Below, in pieces: positions 26,221 to 37,422 of a DNA stretch of 64,000 bases. The position numbers were made by a program, and so were the translations under genes. This DNA is from Noviherbaspirillum humi (GTDB lineage: Bacteria; Pseudomonadota; Gammaproteobacteria; Burkholderiales; Burkholderiaceae_D), in the NCBI RefSeq assembly GCF_900188095.1, contig NZ_FZOT01000015.1, forward strand, positions 62,001-126,000, in the 5' to 3' direction. Positions within the stretch are counted from its first letter, which is position 1. Each line of letters opens with the position of its first letter. A model generated the notes under the pieces. That model had not been told where the DNA came from, ran no database searches, and worked only from the letters and a program-made list of their open reading frames with translations.

Positions 26221-26986
26221 GTCAGGCAAGGTTCAACTCGTCGGCGCCGGTCCGGGCGATCCGGAACTCCTTACGCTGAAAGCAGCGAAGGCGATTGCCG
26301 CCGCCGACGTCATCCTCGTCGACGATCTCGTCAATCCCGACGTGCTGGAGCATGCCTCCGCTGAAGCGCGCATCGTCCCGGTCGGCAAGCGCGGCGGCTG
26401 CCAGTCCACGCCGCAGGAATTCATCGAGCGCATGATGATCGCCGAGGCGCGCGCCGGCAACCGGGTGGTGCGCCTGAAGGGCGGCGACCCGTTCATCTTT
26501 GGCCGCGGCGGCGAGGAGCGCGCCCATCTGCAAGCCGAGGGCATCGAGGTCGAGGTCATCAACGGCATTTCCAGCGGCCTGGCCGCGCCGAGTTCCATTG
26601 GCGTGCCGCTCACCCACCGCGACTGGAGCCAGGGCGCCATCTTCGTCACCGGCCACGGCAAGACGCCCGGCGCCGAACCGGACTGGGCGGCGCTGGCGAA
26701 GCTTCCTTTTACCCTGGTCATCTACATGGGCATTGCCCGCTGCGCGCAGATCCAGGCGGCGCTGCTGGCCGGCGGCAAGCCGGCTTCCACGCCGGTGGCG
26801 GTGGTGCAGTCAGCCAGCCGGGCGCAGCAGGCGCAGCTCATCACGACCCTGGGGGAGCTGCCCAACGCGATCGCCGCGGCGGGCATCGCCAGTCCCGGCA
26901 TCATTGTCATCGGCGACGTGGTGCGCTGTGCCGAGCAGTCGGCGGCATGCGAGCCGGAAAGGCTTGCACGGTTGTCAGCCGCCTGA
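26204..26986 (+). CDS. cobA: Uroporphyrinogen-III C-methyltransferase (SUMT)
   Basis: 260 residues. SAM-dependent methylase with VQLVGAGPGDPELLTLKAAKAI, VILVDDLVNP, VRLKGGDPFIFGRGGEE, the MGIA region and ASPGIIVIGDVV. Converts uroporphyrinogen III to precorrin-2, the first step to the siroheme needed by NirB. Standalone (no CysG dehydrogenase/chelatase part), so those activities must be encoded elsewhere. Translationally coupled to ybiB. Confidence 0.95.
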   Translation: MKVQVRSGKVQLVGAGPGDPELLTLKAAKAIAAADVILVDDLVNPDVLEHASAEARIVPVGKRGGCQSTPQEFIERMMIAEARAGNRVVRLKGGDPFIFGRGGEERAHLQAEGIEVEVINGISSGLAAPSSIGVPLTHRDWSQGAIFVTGHGKTPGAEPDWAALAKLPFTLVIYMGIARCAQIQAALLAGGKPASTPVAVVQSASRAQQAQLITTLGELPNAIAAAGIASPGIIVIGDVVRCAEQSAACEPERLARLSAA

Positions 26987-27070
26987 GCACGCTCCGCCAT
27001 AGCCGCAGCGGCCATCCGGCCGCTCGCTTACAATCACGGCTTGTTTCTGCTACGCGAAAAGTTTCAAGCC

Positions 27071-28267
27071 ATGCCAACACAATTCGATGTCGCCGTGATC
27101 GGCGCGGGCGCGGCCGGCATGATGTGCGCCGCCGTGGCCGGGCAGCGTGGCAGAAAAGTGGTGCTGATCGATCATGCCGGGAAGCTGGCGGAGAAGATCC
27201 GCATTTCCGGCGGCGGACGCTGCAATTTCACCAACCTGCATGCCGGCCCGCAGAATTACCTCTCCCGCAATCCGCATTTCTGCCGCAGCGCCTTGTCGCG
27301 CTATACGGCCCAGGATTTTCTCGGGCTGGTGAAGCGCTATCGCATCGGCTATCACGAAAAGCACAAGGGGCAGCTGTTTTGCGACGACTCGGCGGAGCAG
27401 ATCATCGCCATGCTCAAGGCCGAGTGCGATCTTGGCAACGTCGCCTGGCGCATGCCCTGCCGCATCGACGCGGTCGGTAAAACCGGCGCCGGCTTCCGCC
27501 TCGACACCAGCGCCGGCGAGATCTTGGCCAGAAGCGTGGTGGTCGCCAGCGGCGGCCTGTCCATTCCAAAGATCGGCGCCACCGACTTCGCCTTCCGCCT
27601 CGCGCGCCAGTTCGGCCTGAAGCTGGTGGAGCCGCGGCCGGCGCTGGTGCCGCTGACCTTCGAGCAGTCCTCCTGGCAGCCTTTCCTGCCGCTGGCCGGC
27701 ATCGCGCTGGAGGTGGAGGTCGAGACCGGTGAAAAGAAGGAACGCGGGCACTTCCGCGAGGACTTGCTGTTCACGCATCGCGGTCTGTCCGGCCCTGCGA
27801 TCCTGCAGATTTCCAGCTTCTGGCAGCCCGGCACGCCGCTGACACTGAACCTGCTGCCGGCAATGGATGTGGCCCAGGTGCTGATTGAAGGCAAGAAAAC
27901 CCTGCGCAAAAATCTCGGCAACCTGCTGGCGCAATGGCTGCCGGCGCGCTTGGCGGAGGGATGGCTGGCTGCCAACGATTTCTCCGCCGAGGCGCGACTG
28001 GCCGACATGCCGGACAAGGCCCTGCGCCGGCTGGGAGAATCCCTCAACGGCTGGCGCATCGTGCCGAACGGGTCGGAGGGCTATCGCAAGGCGGAAGTCA
28101 CCTTGGGCGGCGTCGACACGCGCGAACTGTCGCAGCAGACCATGATGGCGAGCAAGTCAGAAGGTCTGTACTTCATCGGCGAGGCGGTGGATGTGACCGG
28201 CTGGCTGGGCGGCTACAACTTCCAGTGGGCGTGGTCGTCCGGTGTGGCGGCGGGGCTGTCGGTCTGA
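27071..28267 (+). CDS. NAD(P)/FAD-dependent oxidoreductase, BaiN/HI0933 (YhiN) family
   Basis: 398 residues from ATG 27071. Rossmann FAD loop [16 protein letters not shown] at the N-terminus, the family motif [14 protein letters not shown] at ~residue 48, and the C-terminal signature [27 protein letters not shown]. Some relatives reduce bile-acid or other enone bonds; the physiological substrate here is unknown. Stands between cobA and rpsU and looks monocistronic. Confidence 0.9.
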   Translation: MPTQFDVAVIGAGAAGMMCAAVAGQRGRKVVLIDHAGKLAEKIRISGGGRCNFTNLHAGPQNYLSRNPHFCRSALSRYTAQDFLGLVKRYRIGYHEKHKGQLFCDDSAEQIIAMLKAECDLGNVAWRMPCRIDAVGKTGAGFRLDTSAGEILARSVVVASGGLSIPKIGATDFAFRLARQFGLKLVEPRPALVPLTFEQSSWQPFLPLAGIALEVEVETGEKKERGHFREDLLFTHRGLSGPAILQISSFWQPGTPLTLNLLPAMDVAQVLIEGKKTLRKNLGNLLAQWLPARLAEGWLAANDFSAEARLADMPDKALRRLGESLNGWRIVPNGSEGYRKAEVTLGGVDTRELSQQTMMASKSEGLYFIGEAVDVTGWLGGYNFQWAWSSGVAAGLSV

Positions 28268-28282
28268 ACCCGCGAAAATCTG

Positions 28283-28311
28283 TTGAGCCGCTTGCGAATT
28301 GCTGTTATAGT
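28283..28311 (+). promoter_or_regulatory. Sigma-70-type promoter of rpsU
   Basis: TTGAGC and TATAGT separated by 17 bp, ~43 bp before the rpsU ATG. Confidence 0.65.
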
Positions 28312-28353
28312 GGCGAACTTTCCTTCAGACCCATCGGTTTAGATAGAGCTTAC

Positions 28354-28566
28354 ATGACCACAATTCGCCTTAAAGAAAACGAGCCGTTCGAAGTCGCCAT
28401 GCGTCGCTTCAAGCGCACCATCGAAAAAACCGGTTTGCTGACCGAGTTGCGTGCGCGCGAGTTCTATGAGAAGCCGACTGCCGAGCGCAAGCGTAAGCTC
28501 GCCGCTGCCGTGAAGCGCCACTACAAGCGCATCCGCAGCCAGCAATTGCCCAAGAAGCTCTACTGA
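28354..28566 (+). CDS. rpsU: 30S ribosomal protein S21
   Basis: 70 residues, strongly basic: [20 protein letters not shown] at the start and a Lys/Arg-rich C-terminus ending KKLY. Binds near the mRNA exit side of the small subunit and assists initiation. First gene of the macromolecular synthesis block rpsU-yqeY-dnaG-rpoD. A terminator directly after it would let rpsU be made in excess over dnaG. Confidence 0.98.
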   Translation: MTTIRLKENEPFEVAMRRFKRTIEKTGLLTELRAREFYEKPTAERKRKLAAAVKRHYKRIRSQQLPKKLY

Positions 28567-28597
28567 TTCTTGCCGCACCCAGCGTGCGGTCGAATGC

Positions 28598-28630
28598 AAA
28601 CCCGCTCCGGAATCGTCCGCAGCGGGTTTT
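28598..28630 (+). terminator. Terminator after rpsU
   Basis: AAACCCGCT (28598-28606) pairs with AGCGGGTTT (28621-28629), with an inner CGGA/TCCG pairing and TTTT. Probably partial, since dnaG lies downstream on the same strand. Confidence 0.8.
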
Positions 28631-28743
28631 GACGTTTAGGGCATTGTCAAACATCAAATCCGCCGGGATTTGCCTATACGCATTTGTTCCATTGTGCAAA
28701 GATAAGCGTGGTAGGCCTTTCCGGCTTGCATGACGGAGTTCGC

Positions 28744-29193
28744 ATGAGCCTCAAAGAGAAAATCACCGAAGACATGAAAGCCGCTATGCGCGCCAAGGAT
28801 GCCGGCCGCCTCGGCACCATCCGCCTGCTCACCGCGGCAATGAAGCAGAAGGAAGTCGACGAGCGCATCGAGCTCACCGACGCGCACGTTCTGGCCATCA
28901 TCGAGAAGATGATCAAGCAGCGCAAGGATTCGATCAGCCAGTTCGAAGCCGGCGGCCGCCAGGACCTGGCCGATGTCGAGAAGGCCGAGCTCGCCGTGCT
29001 GGCCGAATACATGCCGGCCGGCCTGTCGGACGCCGAGATCGAGGCTGAAGTCGCCAATGCCGTAGCCGCGACCGGCGCCGCCGGCCCGCAGGACATGGGC
29101 AAGGTGATGGGCGTGCTCAAGCCGAAGCTGGCGGGCCGCGCCGACATGACCAAGGTATCCGGACTGGTCAAGGCTGCACTCGCCAAAGGTTGA
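28744..29193 (+). CDS. yqeY: GatB/YqeY domain protein
   Basis: 149 residues from ATG 28744 (MSLKEKITEDMKAAMRAKD). YqeY proteins resemble the C-terminal tRNA-binding domain of GatB: RLLTAAMKQKEVDERIELTD, MIKQRKDSISQFEAGGR, and GKVMGVLKPKLAGRADMTKVSGLVK. They are thought to help with amidotransferase or tRNA transactions; the exact role is unsettled. Conserved position between rpsU and dnaG. Confidence 0.94.
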   Translation: MSLKEKITEDMKAAMRAKDAGRLGTIRLLTAAMKQKEVDERIELTDAHVLAIIEKMIKQRKDSISQFEAGGRQDLADVEKAELAVLAEYMPAGLSDAEIEAEVANAVAATGAAGPQDMGKVMGVLKPKLAGRADMTKVSGLVKAALAKG

Positions 29194-29225
29194 TCATCTT
29201 CCCATCGCTTTATTGCTGACGCCGC

Positions 29226-31016
29226 GTGATTCCGCAGTCTTTCATCCAGGACCTCTTGAACCGCGTCGACATCGTCGACGTGGTAGGCCGCTACGTGCAG
29301 TTGAAAAAGGGCGGCGCCAACTTCATGGGGCTGTGTCCTTTTCACAATGAAAAATCGCCCAGCTTCACCGTCAGCCCGACCAAGCAGTTCTACCACTGCT
29401 TCGGCTGCGGTGCCCATGGAACGGCGATTGGTTTCCTGATTGAATTTTCCGGCCTCGGCTTTGTCGAAGCCGTGAAGGATCTGGCGCAAAACGTCGGCAT
29501 GACGGTGCCCGAAGAGGATCGCCTGCTGCCGGCGCAGCGCGCCGAGGTGCAGGCGAAGAGCTTGGCCTTGTCGGACGTGATGACGCGCGCCTGCGACTTC
29601 TACCGCCAGCAATTGCGCGGTGCGCCGGCAGCCATTGCTTACCTCAAGGGGCGGGGACTCACCGGCGAAATCGCCGCCCGTTTCGGCCTCGGTTTCGCGC
29701 CGCCCGGCTGGGACAACTTGCGGACCGTCTTTTCCGACTACGACAGCCCGGCGCTGGTCGAGGCCGGACTGGTGATCGACCGCGAGGAAGACGGCGGCCC
29801 GCGCAAGCGTTATGACCGCTTCCGCGAGCGGATCATGTTCCCGATTCGAAATACCAAAGGTCAAGTCATTGCCTTCGGCGGCCGTGTGCTGGACGGGGGC
29901 GAGCCCAAATACTTGAATTCACCCGAGACGCCCCTATTTCAAAAGGGAAGCGAGCTTTACGGGCTGTTCGAGGCACGGCAGGCGATCCGCGCTGCGGGCT
30001 ATGTGCTGGTGACCGAAGGTTACATGGATGTGGTGGCACTGGCGCAGCTCGGATTTCCGCAGGCAGTGGCGACGCTCGGCACCGCCTGCACACCGACCCA
30101 TGTGCAGAAGCTGCTGCGCCAGACCGACCAGGTGGTGTTCAGCTTCGACGGCGATGCCGCCGGCCGCCGCGCTGCCCGCAGGGCGCTGGAAGCCTGTCTG
30201 CCGCATGCCACCGACAACCGGACGCTGAAATTCCTGTTCCTGCCGGCGGAGCATGACCCGGACAGCTACGTGCGCGAACATGGCGCCGCCGCCTTCGAGC
30301 AGCAGGTGCGCGACGCGATGCCGCTGTCGCAATTCCTGCTCAACGAGGCGCTGGGCGACAACGACCTCGACAGTTCGGAAGGCCGGGCGAGGGCACAGTT
30401 CGATGCCAAGCCGCTGCTGCAGGCGATGCCGCCTTCGGCCCTGCGGCTGCAACTCGTGCGCAGCCTGGCGCAGAAGACCGGCACCGCGCCGGGCGAGATC
30501 GAGGCGCTGTTCGAACTGGCGCAGCCGGTGGCCAAGGCGAGGAAGGTTGCGCCGAAGACCAAGCGCACCCCGCCCATGGGTCTGGAGCGGCAGATGATGC
30601 GCCTGCTGGTGGCTCAGCCCTTGCTATCGTCCGAACTGGACGAAGAGGCAATCGGCGCGGTTGCGCAGCTTGCGCCGGACAACGCCGAGATGCTGCGCAC
30701 GTTGATAGGCTGCTGCAAGGCGCTGGGCGAGAGGGCCAATTTCGCCGCCCTGGCCGAGCAGTTGCGCCAAACGCATTCGGAGTTCGACGCGCTGGTTGCC
30801 GAAATCGCCGGCGAAACCGAATCGGATGCGGCAGCGGCGCGGCTGGAATTGCTTGGTGCGGTGCGCCAGGCGAAGATGCAGGTGATGAAGGCTGAGATGG
30901 ACAGTTTGGCAGCGCAAGGGTTGTCCGGCGATGAGGCGAAGCACCGCTATCGGGCGCTGATGCAGCAGCTGGAGCAACTACGGCGCGAGGCTGCGGTCGA
31001 AAACATGCCGCGCTGA
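29226..31016 (+). CDS. dnaG: DNA primase DnaG
   Basis: 596 residues from a GTG start at 29226 (MIPQSFIQDLLNRVDIVDVV). CHC2 zinc ribbon CPFHNEKSPSFTVSP with FHCFGCGAHG-like ligands (YHCFGCGAHG) near residue 60. The TOPRIM domain with VLVTEGYMDVVAL and FSFDGDAAGRRAARRAL carries the acidic catalytic residues. The C-terminal helicase-binding domain is degenerate, as usual. Makes RNA primers at the fork. A GTG start and weak ribosome-binding site suggest low output, as known for this operon. Confidence 0.97.
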   Translation: MIPQSFIQDLLNRVDIVDVVGRYVQLKKGGANFMGLCPFHNEKSPSFTVSPTKQFYHCFGCGAHGTAIGFLIEFSGLGFVEAVKDLAQNVGMTVPEEDRLLPAQRAEVQAKSLALSDVMTRACDFYRQQLRGAPAAIAYLKGRGLTGEIAARFGLGFAPPGWDNLRTVFSDYDSPALVEAGLVIDREEDGGPRKRYDRFRERIMFPIRNTKGQVIAFGGRVLDGGEPKYLNSPETPLFQKGSELYGLFEARQAIRAAGYVLVTEGYMDVVALAQLGFPQAVATLGTACTPTHVQKLLRQTDQVVFSFDGDAAGRRAARRALEACLPHATDNRTLKFLFLPAEHDPDSYVREHGAAAFEQQVRDAMPLSQFLLNEALGDNDLDSSEGRARAQFDAKPLLQAMPPSALRLQLVRSLAQKTGTAPGEIEALFELAQPVAKARKVAPKTKRTPPMGLERQMMRLLVAQPLLSSELDEEAIGAVAQLAPDNAEMLRTLIGCCKALGERANFAALAEQLRQTHSEFDALVAEIAGETESDAAAARLELLGAVRQAKMQVMKAEMDSLAAQGLSGDEAKHRYRALMQQLEQLRREAAVENMPR

Positions 31017-31052
31017 TCCAACTGGCTTAAAATGAGGCAATATTGCTCCGTA

Positions 31053-31061
31053 TGCTATACT
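31053..31061 (+). promoter_or_regulatory. Extended -10 promoter before rpoD
   Basis: TGC-TATACT, an extended -10 hexamer, in the 228-bp dnaG-rpoD gap with no good -35. Would give a ~180-nt leader. Confidence 0.45.
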
Positions 31062-31244
31062 TAAAGGCTTTCGATTCAAGGCCTTAGATTGATTTTTCCG
31101 GCTCGGACAAGGCGCGAAGAGGGTTTGGCAGCGCTTCAGAACGAACCGGCGAGTGCAGCAACGCTTCAAGGGACAGTGACTAAAGATTAATCAGCTCAGC
31201 GGCGCGAGCAATGCCCGCAGGAGCCCACAGTTGGTATTGATGCC

Positions 31245-33758
<2,514 letters not shown>

Positions 33759-33831
33759 TCAGGAACGCCGTCGCCGGCATGAGCTATTTCATGCAGGAAG
33801 GTGACGGCGCTTCGTGTATCATTGCGACCTC

Positions 33832-33910
<79 letters not shown>

Positions 33911-33932
33911 AAAATTTATGTCGTGTTATCGA

Positions 33933-33963
33933 GGGGAAGATGAGGAATCATCTTCCCCTTTTT
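33933..33963 (+). terminator. tRNA terminator
   Basis: Perfect 11-bp stem GGGGAAGATGA/TCATCTTCCCC with a GGAA tetraloop and TTTTT. Confidence 0.92.
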
Positions 33964-34158
33964 GTTTGTGGCTCCTTCTCCGCTGAATCTATGTTCAAAA
34001 GAGGATGCCGATGCTATCGAAAGAGATTAAAAAATAAATAGCACTCGCAAATCAGCGGAAAGAAACGTCGGGTTTTCGAACTTTGAACATGCGCAAGGAT
34101 TTGGACCTGAGCGGAAGGGACCTTTCCGATTTGAAGCGGTGGTGAAGCAAAGTTATGG

Positions 34159-34404
34159 CTACCCCGGTGCTGGCGCAGTAAATGTAAAATAAATGCCGAG
34201 GGCAAGTAATGCTGGGAAGATAAGAAGAGCAATTCTTACCGAAATCCTGTACCAAGACTGAGAATGGAACCGTTGCACGAAGCCGAGCAAGAAAAGCATT
34301 ATTTGCAGCGCGGAGACAACATAAAAAATCCAGGAAACTCCACTCGTGTCTGACATCACGGCAAGTATCGTTCTAAATATTTCCAACGAAGTTGGCGGCG
34401 TCAT
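34159..34404 (-). CDS. Small two-helix membrane protein, candidate T6SS immunity
   Basis: 81 residues with two strong hydrophobic helices (WIFYVVSALQIMLFLLGFV and ISVRIALLIFPALLALGIYF) joined by a short basic loop, and a TAPAPG tail. It aligns along its length with the product of 35612-35842: FRTILAVMSDTS against FFTIWGVLGDES, and YRI.....LLI.PAL...G.YF in both. It therefore looks like a duplicated gene. Lies last in the AT-rich PAAR module. No known family recognised. Confidence 0.6.
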   Translation of the reverse strand: MTPPTSLEIFRTILAVMSDTSGVSWIFYVVSALQIMLFLLGFVQRFHSQSWYRISVRIALLIFPALLALGIYFTFTAPAPG

Positions 34405-34457
34405 TTCTCTTTACCCCGGCTTCTTAACATGCTCATGATTGAGATACGCACTACGTA

Positions 34458-34862
34458 TCAAATGCAAATTTCCGCTTGCCACGCCCTGAACTTCTTGACC
34501 TCACCATCGAACTTAATGAGGCTTTGTCCTGTTGGAAGTGATCCCCTCACAACCCGCCCATTTGACAGAAGAGCGATATAGTCGAATCGACAGTCAAAGG
34601 TTTTACCATCGGACTTATTGAGGATGATTTCTTTCGTCCCGTAGCGAAGGTCGTCCCAAACTACGCATCCAATTTGGCAGGTCTTAGGATCAATCCGCCG
34701 ATTCAGGTCAAGAAGCTGATTCTCGCCTAGGAAAAATACCGACTCACTATTTGAAAGTGGGGCGCGGGGCGATGTATTCCGAGCCTCTGCTTTGCCCAGT
34801 GCAACGCAAAATGCGATGCCTGTGAAGTAAAAAATTCGCTTGGACTTTGTGGCGGCAGACAT
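34458..34862 (-). CDS. Exported small protein of unknown function, candidate immunity factor
   Basis: 134 residues. Sec signal peptide (KSKRIFYFTGIAFCVALGKAEA, cleavage near residue 27), then a ~107-residue periplasmic domain with four Cys (CQIGC, DCRF, AEICI) that could form two disulphides. Base composition is AT-richer than the core genome. Its place downstream of a PAAR/effector pair suggests periplasmic protection against the toxin, but I do not recognise the family. Confidence 0.55.
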   Translation of the reverse strand: MSAATKSKRIFYFTGIAFCVALGKAEARNTSPRAPLSNSESVFFLGENQLLDLNRRIDPKTCQIGCVVWDDLRYGTKEIILNKSDGKTFDCRFDYIALLSNGRVVRGSLPTGQSLIKFDGEVKKFRAWQAEICI

Positions 34863-35049
34863 AGCGAAGCGAGCGACTAAAGTTTAATTTTGTGGCATTC
34901 AACAAGCTTGGTTGTACTATGGTTGTTCAGTAGTTCGAATCCATTGAAGTTTTCAAGCAGCGTCGTTGTCGTGGCCGTTAGGATGCTCGGATCGAGTGGT
35001 TACTCTTGCGTAAATGACCGGCCCGGCGCTCCTGCTCAGCACTCGTTTG

Positions 35050-35567
35050 TCAAACCGCGGCTCGCTTAAAGAAATAAAAAGTGATACATGCTTCAGCAAT
35101 TCCTATCCACACCACAAATAATGCACTCAATGCCATATCAAAGATTTTTAGGGCAGTAGCCGAAAGCCTGTGCTTGAGATTTTCAGTAATCGGCAAAATA
35201 AAAATTAAGCTTAAGCAAACGGCCTGGAAGAAATAAACGGTGTATGTACCTTCGAAAAGGTCGAAAAGGGAGTGCCTATCCTCGGTTGAAAAAAATTGCA
35301 ATAGCCAAAAAAAGAACGGAGCAGAGACAGATGCTATTAGGAAAAATTTTTCGCTGGAAAATTCAACATGTACCCAAGCGTGATGCCAGCGATGGCGAAG
35401 ATCCAAATATAGAGTCCGAAAAAATGGCGAAAGTAACTGCCCATAAAGCCGCTTGGAACAAGTATGGGCATTAACATCCAACTGCTCAAAAGCGCTAAAA
35501 AAAAGGCCGATATGTTAAAGAATGTTTGAGCAACACAAACATATATTTTTTTGTAGGCTTCTTGCAT
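35050..35567 (-). pseudogene. Frameshifted multi-helix membrane protein gene
   Basis: Two overlapping frames on the same strand together make one protein of ~175 residues. Frame A (35567-35337) starts MQEAYKKIYVCVAQTFFN, has two membrane helices and ends PAKNFS. Frame B continues from about 35350 with SSEKFFLIASVSAPFFFWLL, three more helices, ending at 35050. The shift falls in a T4-CCAGCG-A5T5 stretch; one base lost there would explain it. The 5' part of frame B before that point is polar and unlike a real N-terminus. It is a decayed gene, a sequence error, or a -1 frameshift at A-AAT-TTT, directly before the frame A stop. Confidence 0.6.
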
Positions 35568-35611
35568 ACACCATTTCTTCTAATTACGCTGAGATTACGG
35601 TCGGTTTCGGT

Positions 35612-35842
35612 CTACGCAGGCGGCCTTGAAACAAAATAAAAGCCCACGCAAAAAAAAGCCGGAATTAAGCCCAATAGAAATAAAGTGAATATTCGGTATA
35701 ACCGATTGTTCCACGCCTTTTGGAATAAACCAAAGATTAACGCAGACAGGTAGCAAAGAAAAATTAATATGGTGACTATCGACTCGTCGCCGAGCACCCC
35801 CCAGATAGTGAAAAACGCTTTTGCATCATTGATTAAATTCAT
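35612..35842 (-). CDS. Small two-helix membrane protein, candidate T6SS immunity (paralogue)
   Basis: 76 residues from ATG 35842 (MNLINDAKAFFTIWGVLGDE). Two membrane helices (IVTILIFLCYLSALIFGLF and IFTLFLLGLIPAFFCVGFYF) and a SRPPA tail. Paralogue of the protein at 34159-34404. Its start lies 17 bp inside the end of the putative effector gene, so the two are translationally coupled, the normal arrangement for toxin and cognate immunity. A membrane location would suit an effector acting in the periplasm. Confidence 0.65.
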   Translation of the reverse strand: MNLINDAKAFFTIWGVLGDESIVTILIFLCYLSALIFGLFQKAWNNRLYRIFTLFLLGLIPAFFCVGFYFVSRPPA

Positions 35843-36662
35843 GAAAATTCCATCGATAGAACATGAACTCACTTAGCTTGTCGTCGTAACGCCGTTTGCT
35901 AGTCAAGTTTTCATAATCCCACTTCCCGATTTTGTTTTTTGAATACTTACCACGCTCTATTGGTAGTCCAGCGTATAACCTATCTTGCGGATCGGCTGGA
36001 TTTCTGCCGAATATTTTCATTAACTTTGGAGTAATAAAGTGAATCGTGTTATTCGAATTTCCTTGGAAGATTTCGATTTCTTTGTCAGAGGTTGATATGG
36101 TTAGCTGTATGTGATGCGCCACGTTGACAGCGCTATCGCGCTTCACTGCTAAAGCTTTTCCTTGTAAGTCATTGGCCTGTGCCAGAACATCTCCCGGCAC
36201 TAACTCTTCTGGTTCGCTAACCAAGATCGTATTGGCCCCTTTACGCTGCATGTCAGGCGCGCCATAGGTGAGCATCACCATTTCGGAAAACCCGTAGATG
36301 TTCGACGCATAGCGATCGTGATGCTCGGCGCTGTAGATTTCCATGTTGCGGTAAGTTCGCACGCCTGTCGTCAGCTTGACCGGGAGCCCCTTGGACGAGG
36401 CGTACTCGCATAGCACGCGGATGGCGAAATCCTCGCAGGTGAATCGGTTACTGCGAATATCGCCATCTTTATTCCAATACTGTTCGGTCCGTAATCGCTC
36501 AGCGATAGGCTTAACACTCTTTTGGAAATCTGCTATATCGGCCTCCGTCCAGAATCTGACCGTCTTCCAAAAAACTTTGAGTTTGATGCTGACGCCTTCT
36601 TTATCCGCTTTAGGCGTCAAGGCAATAGAGCGGACCATAAGCGTGGATAAGGCAGCGCTCAT
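35826..36662 (-). CDS. Putative T6SS effector, papain-like Cys/His hydrolase
   Basis: 278 residues from ATG 36662, which overlaps the PAAR stop as ATGA. No signal peptide or membrane helix. A Cys76 sits at the start of a helix (NRFTCEDFAIRVLCEYAS); later VPGDVLA (157) and AHHIQLT with His183/184 follow in the order seen in NlpC/P60 enzymes (Cys helix, GD strand, catalytic His strand). Such enzymes cut peptidoglycan peptides. The fold call is my inference from spacing; I cannot name the family. Flanked by PAAR and candidate immunity genes, and AT-rich compared with the core. Confidence 0.6.
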   Translation of the reverse strand: MSAALSTLMVRSIALTPKADKEGVSIKLKVFWKTVRFWTEADIADFQKSVKPIAERLRTEQYWNKDGDIRSNRFTCEDFAIRVLCEYASSKGLPVKLTTGVRTYRNMEIYSAEHHDRYASNIYGFSEMVMLTYGAPDMQRKGANTILVSEPEELVPGDVLAQANDLQGKALAVKRDSAVNVAHHIQLTISTSDKEIEIFQGNSNNTIHFITPKLMKIFGRNPADPQDRLYAGLPIERGKYSKNKIGKWDYENLTSKRRYDDKLSEFMFYRWNFHEFNQ

Positions 36663-37201
36663 CCGAGAGCCTTTCCGCCGATCTCGCAATCGAACGTATC
36701 GCCACTATCGCCAGCGATGAGCTGCGTTTTTCCATCCTGGCAGGTCTTCCCTTCGATCACTGCCCCTCGGGCGTCGGTGAGCCGGTAAGGGATGCCTTCA
36801 AGCGGCTGGCCGTCCTCATTTAGCAGAATCACATGCTGGTCATGCTCGCACTCTTCATGTCTGCGAGGAGAAAGTACCTTGACCCATTCGCCTGCGTCGT
36901 TCTGGCGGTATGTATCTCCACCATCTTCACCGCTTTCACTCGACCAGCCGTGAACATCATTCAACGTAGAAATCAGCGGACAACCGGCCGTGGTGATGTT
37001 TCCGTGATGGGGAATGTTCCTCCCGTTGGGGAGCTTAATGCGGGAATGCGCTTCCACGATCTGGCAGCGCTTGCGGCAGGCCATTTGGGCACCGTAGAAA
37101 GTCAGTTCCCTTCCGTGGCTGGTGAGTCCGGGCATGGCCTCAACCACTGTGCCACCGCACGCTGCTTTATCGCCAAGGCGAATCCAACCGATTATCTTCA
37201 T
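36659..37201 (-). CDS. PAAR-domain type VI secretion tip protein
   Basis: 180 residues. The N-terminal PAAR domain (1-~85) starts IGWIRLGDKAACGGTVVEA and continues to HHGNITTAGCPLIS, with the repeated glycine/His/Cys pattern that binds zinc and sharpens the VgrG spike. The C-terminal ~60 residues (HVILLNEDGQPLEGIPYRLTDARG) look like a small beta-sandwich of the kind found as an adaptor on PAAR proteins. Carries the downstream effector. No VgrG or sheath genes occur in the window, so the apparatus must be encoded elsewhere. Confidence 0.85.
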   Translation of the reverse strand: MKIIGWIRLGDKAACGGTVVEAMPGLTSHGRELTFYGAQMACRKRCQIVEAHSRIKLPNGRNIPHHGNITTAGCPLISTLNDVHGWSSESGEDGGDTYRQNDAGEWVKVLSPRRHEECEHDQHVILLNEDGQPLEGIPYRLTDARGAVIEGKTCQDGKTQLIAGDSGDTFDCEIGGKALG

Positions 37202-37422
37202 GCCTCAATCTGCGCCGCCACAAAATTAATATATTAACAATAACGAAGCTGTGAACACCTATGTGCGTTGGAAAAGCAACAACCGCCCATGAGGACGGTG
37301 TGAGCACGATGGGGATCTTTGAATAAGGAATTGGTGAGAAGTCGCGGTGCTGAATACCGAAGCACCCATGACCTTGAAGCGGGGACCGGATGCTGCAAAT
37401 CGCGGCATCCGGTATTTGGGTT
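37202..37422. repeat. Intergenic region with hairpin after dabA
   Basis: Hairpin ACCGGATGC (37385-37393) / GCATCCGGT (37405-37413) directly beyond the dabA stop. On the minus strand there is no U-tract after it, so termination is uncertain. The rest of the gap holds the upstream region of the PAAR operon, AT-rich near 37220-37245, and no gene that I can see. Confidence 0.4.

Noticed and set aside
37385..37413. Rho-independent terminator for dabA
   Set aside because: The hairpin is real, but the T-run is on the wrong side for the minus-strand transcript; listed only as a hairpin.
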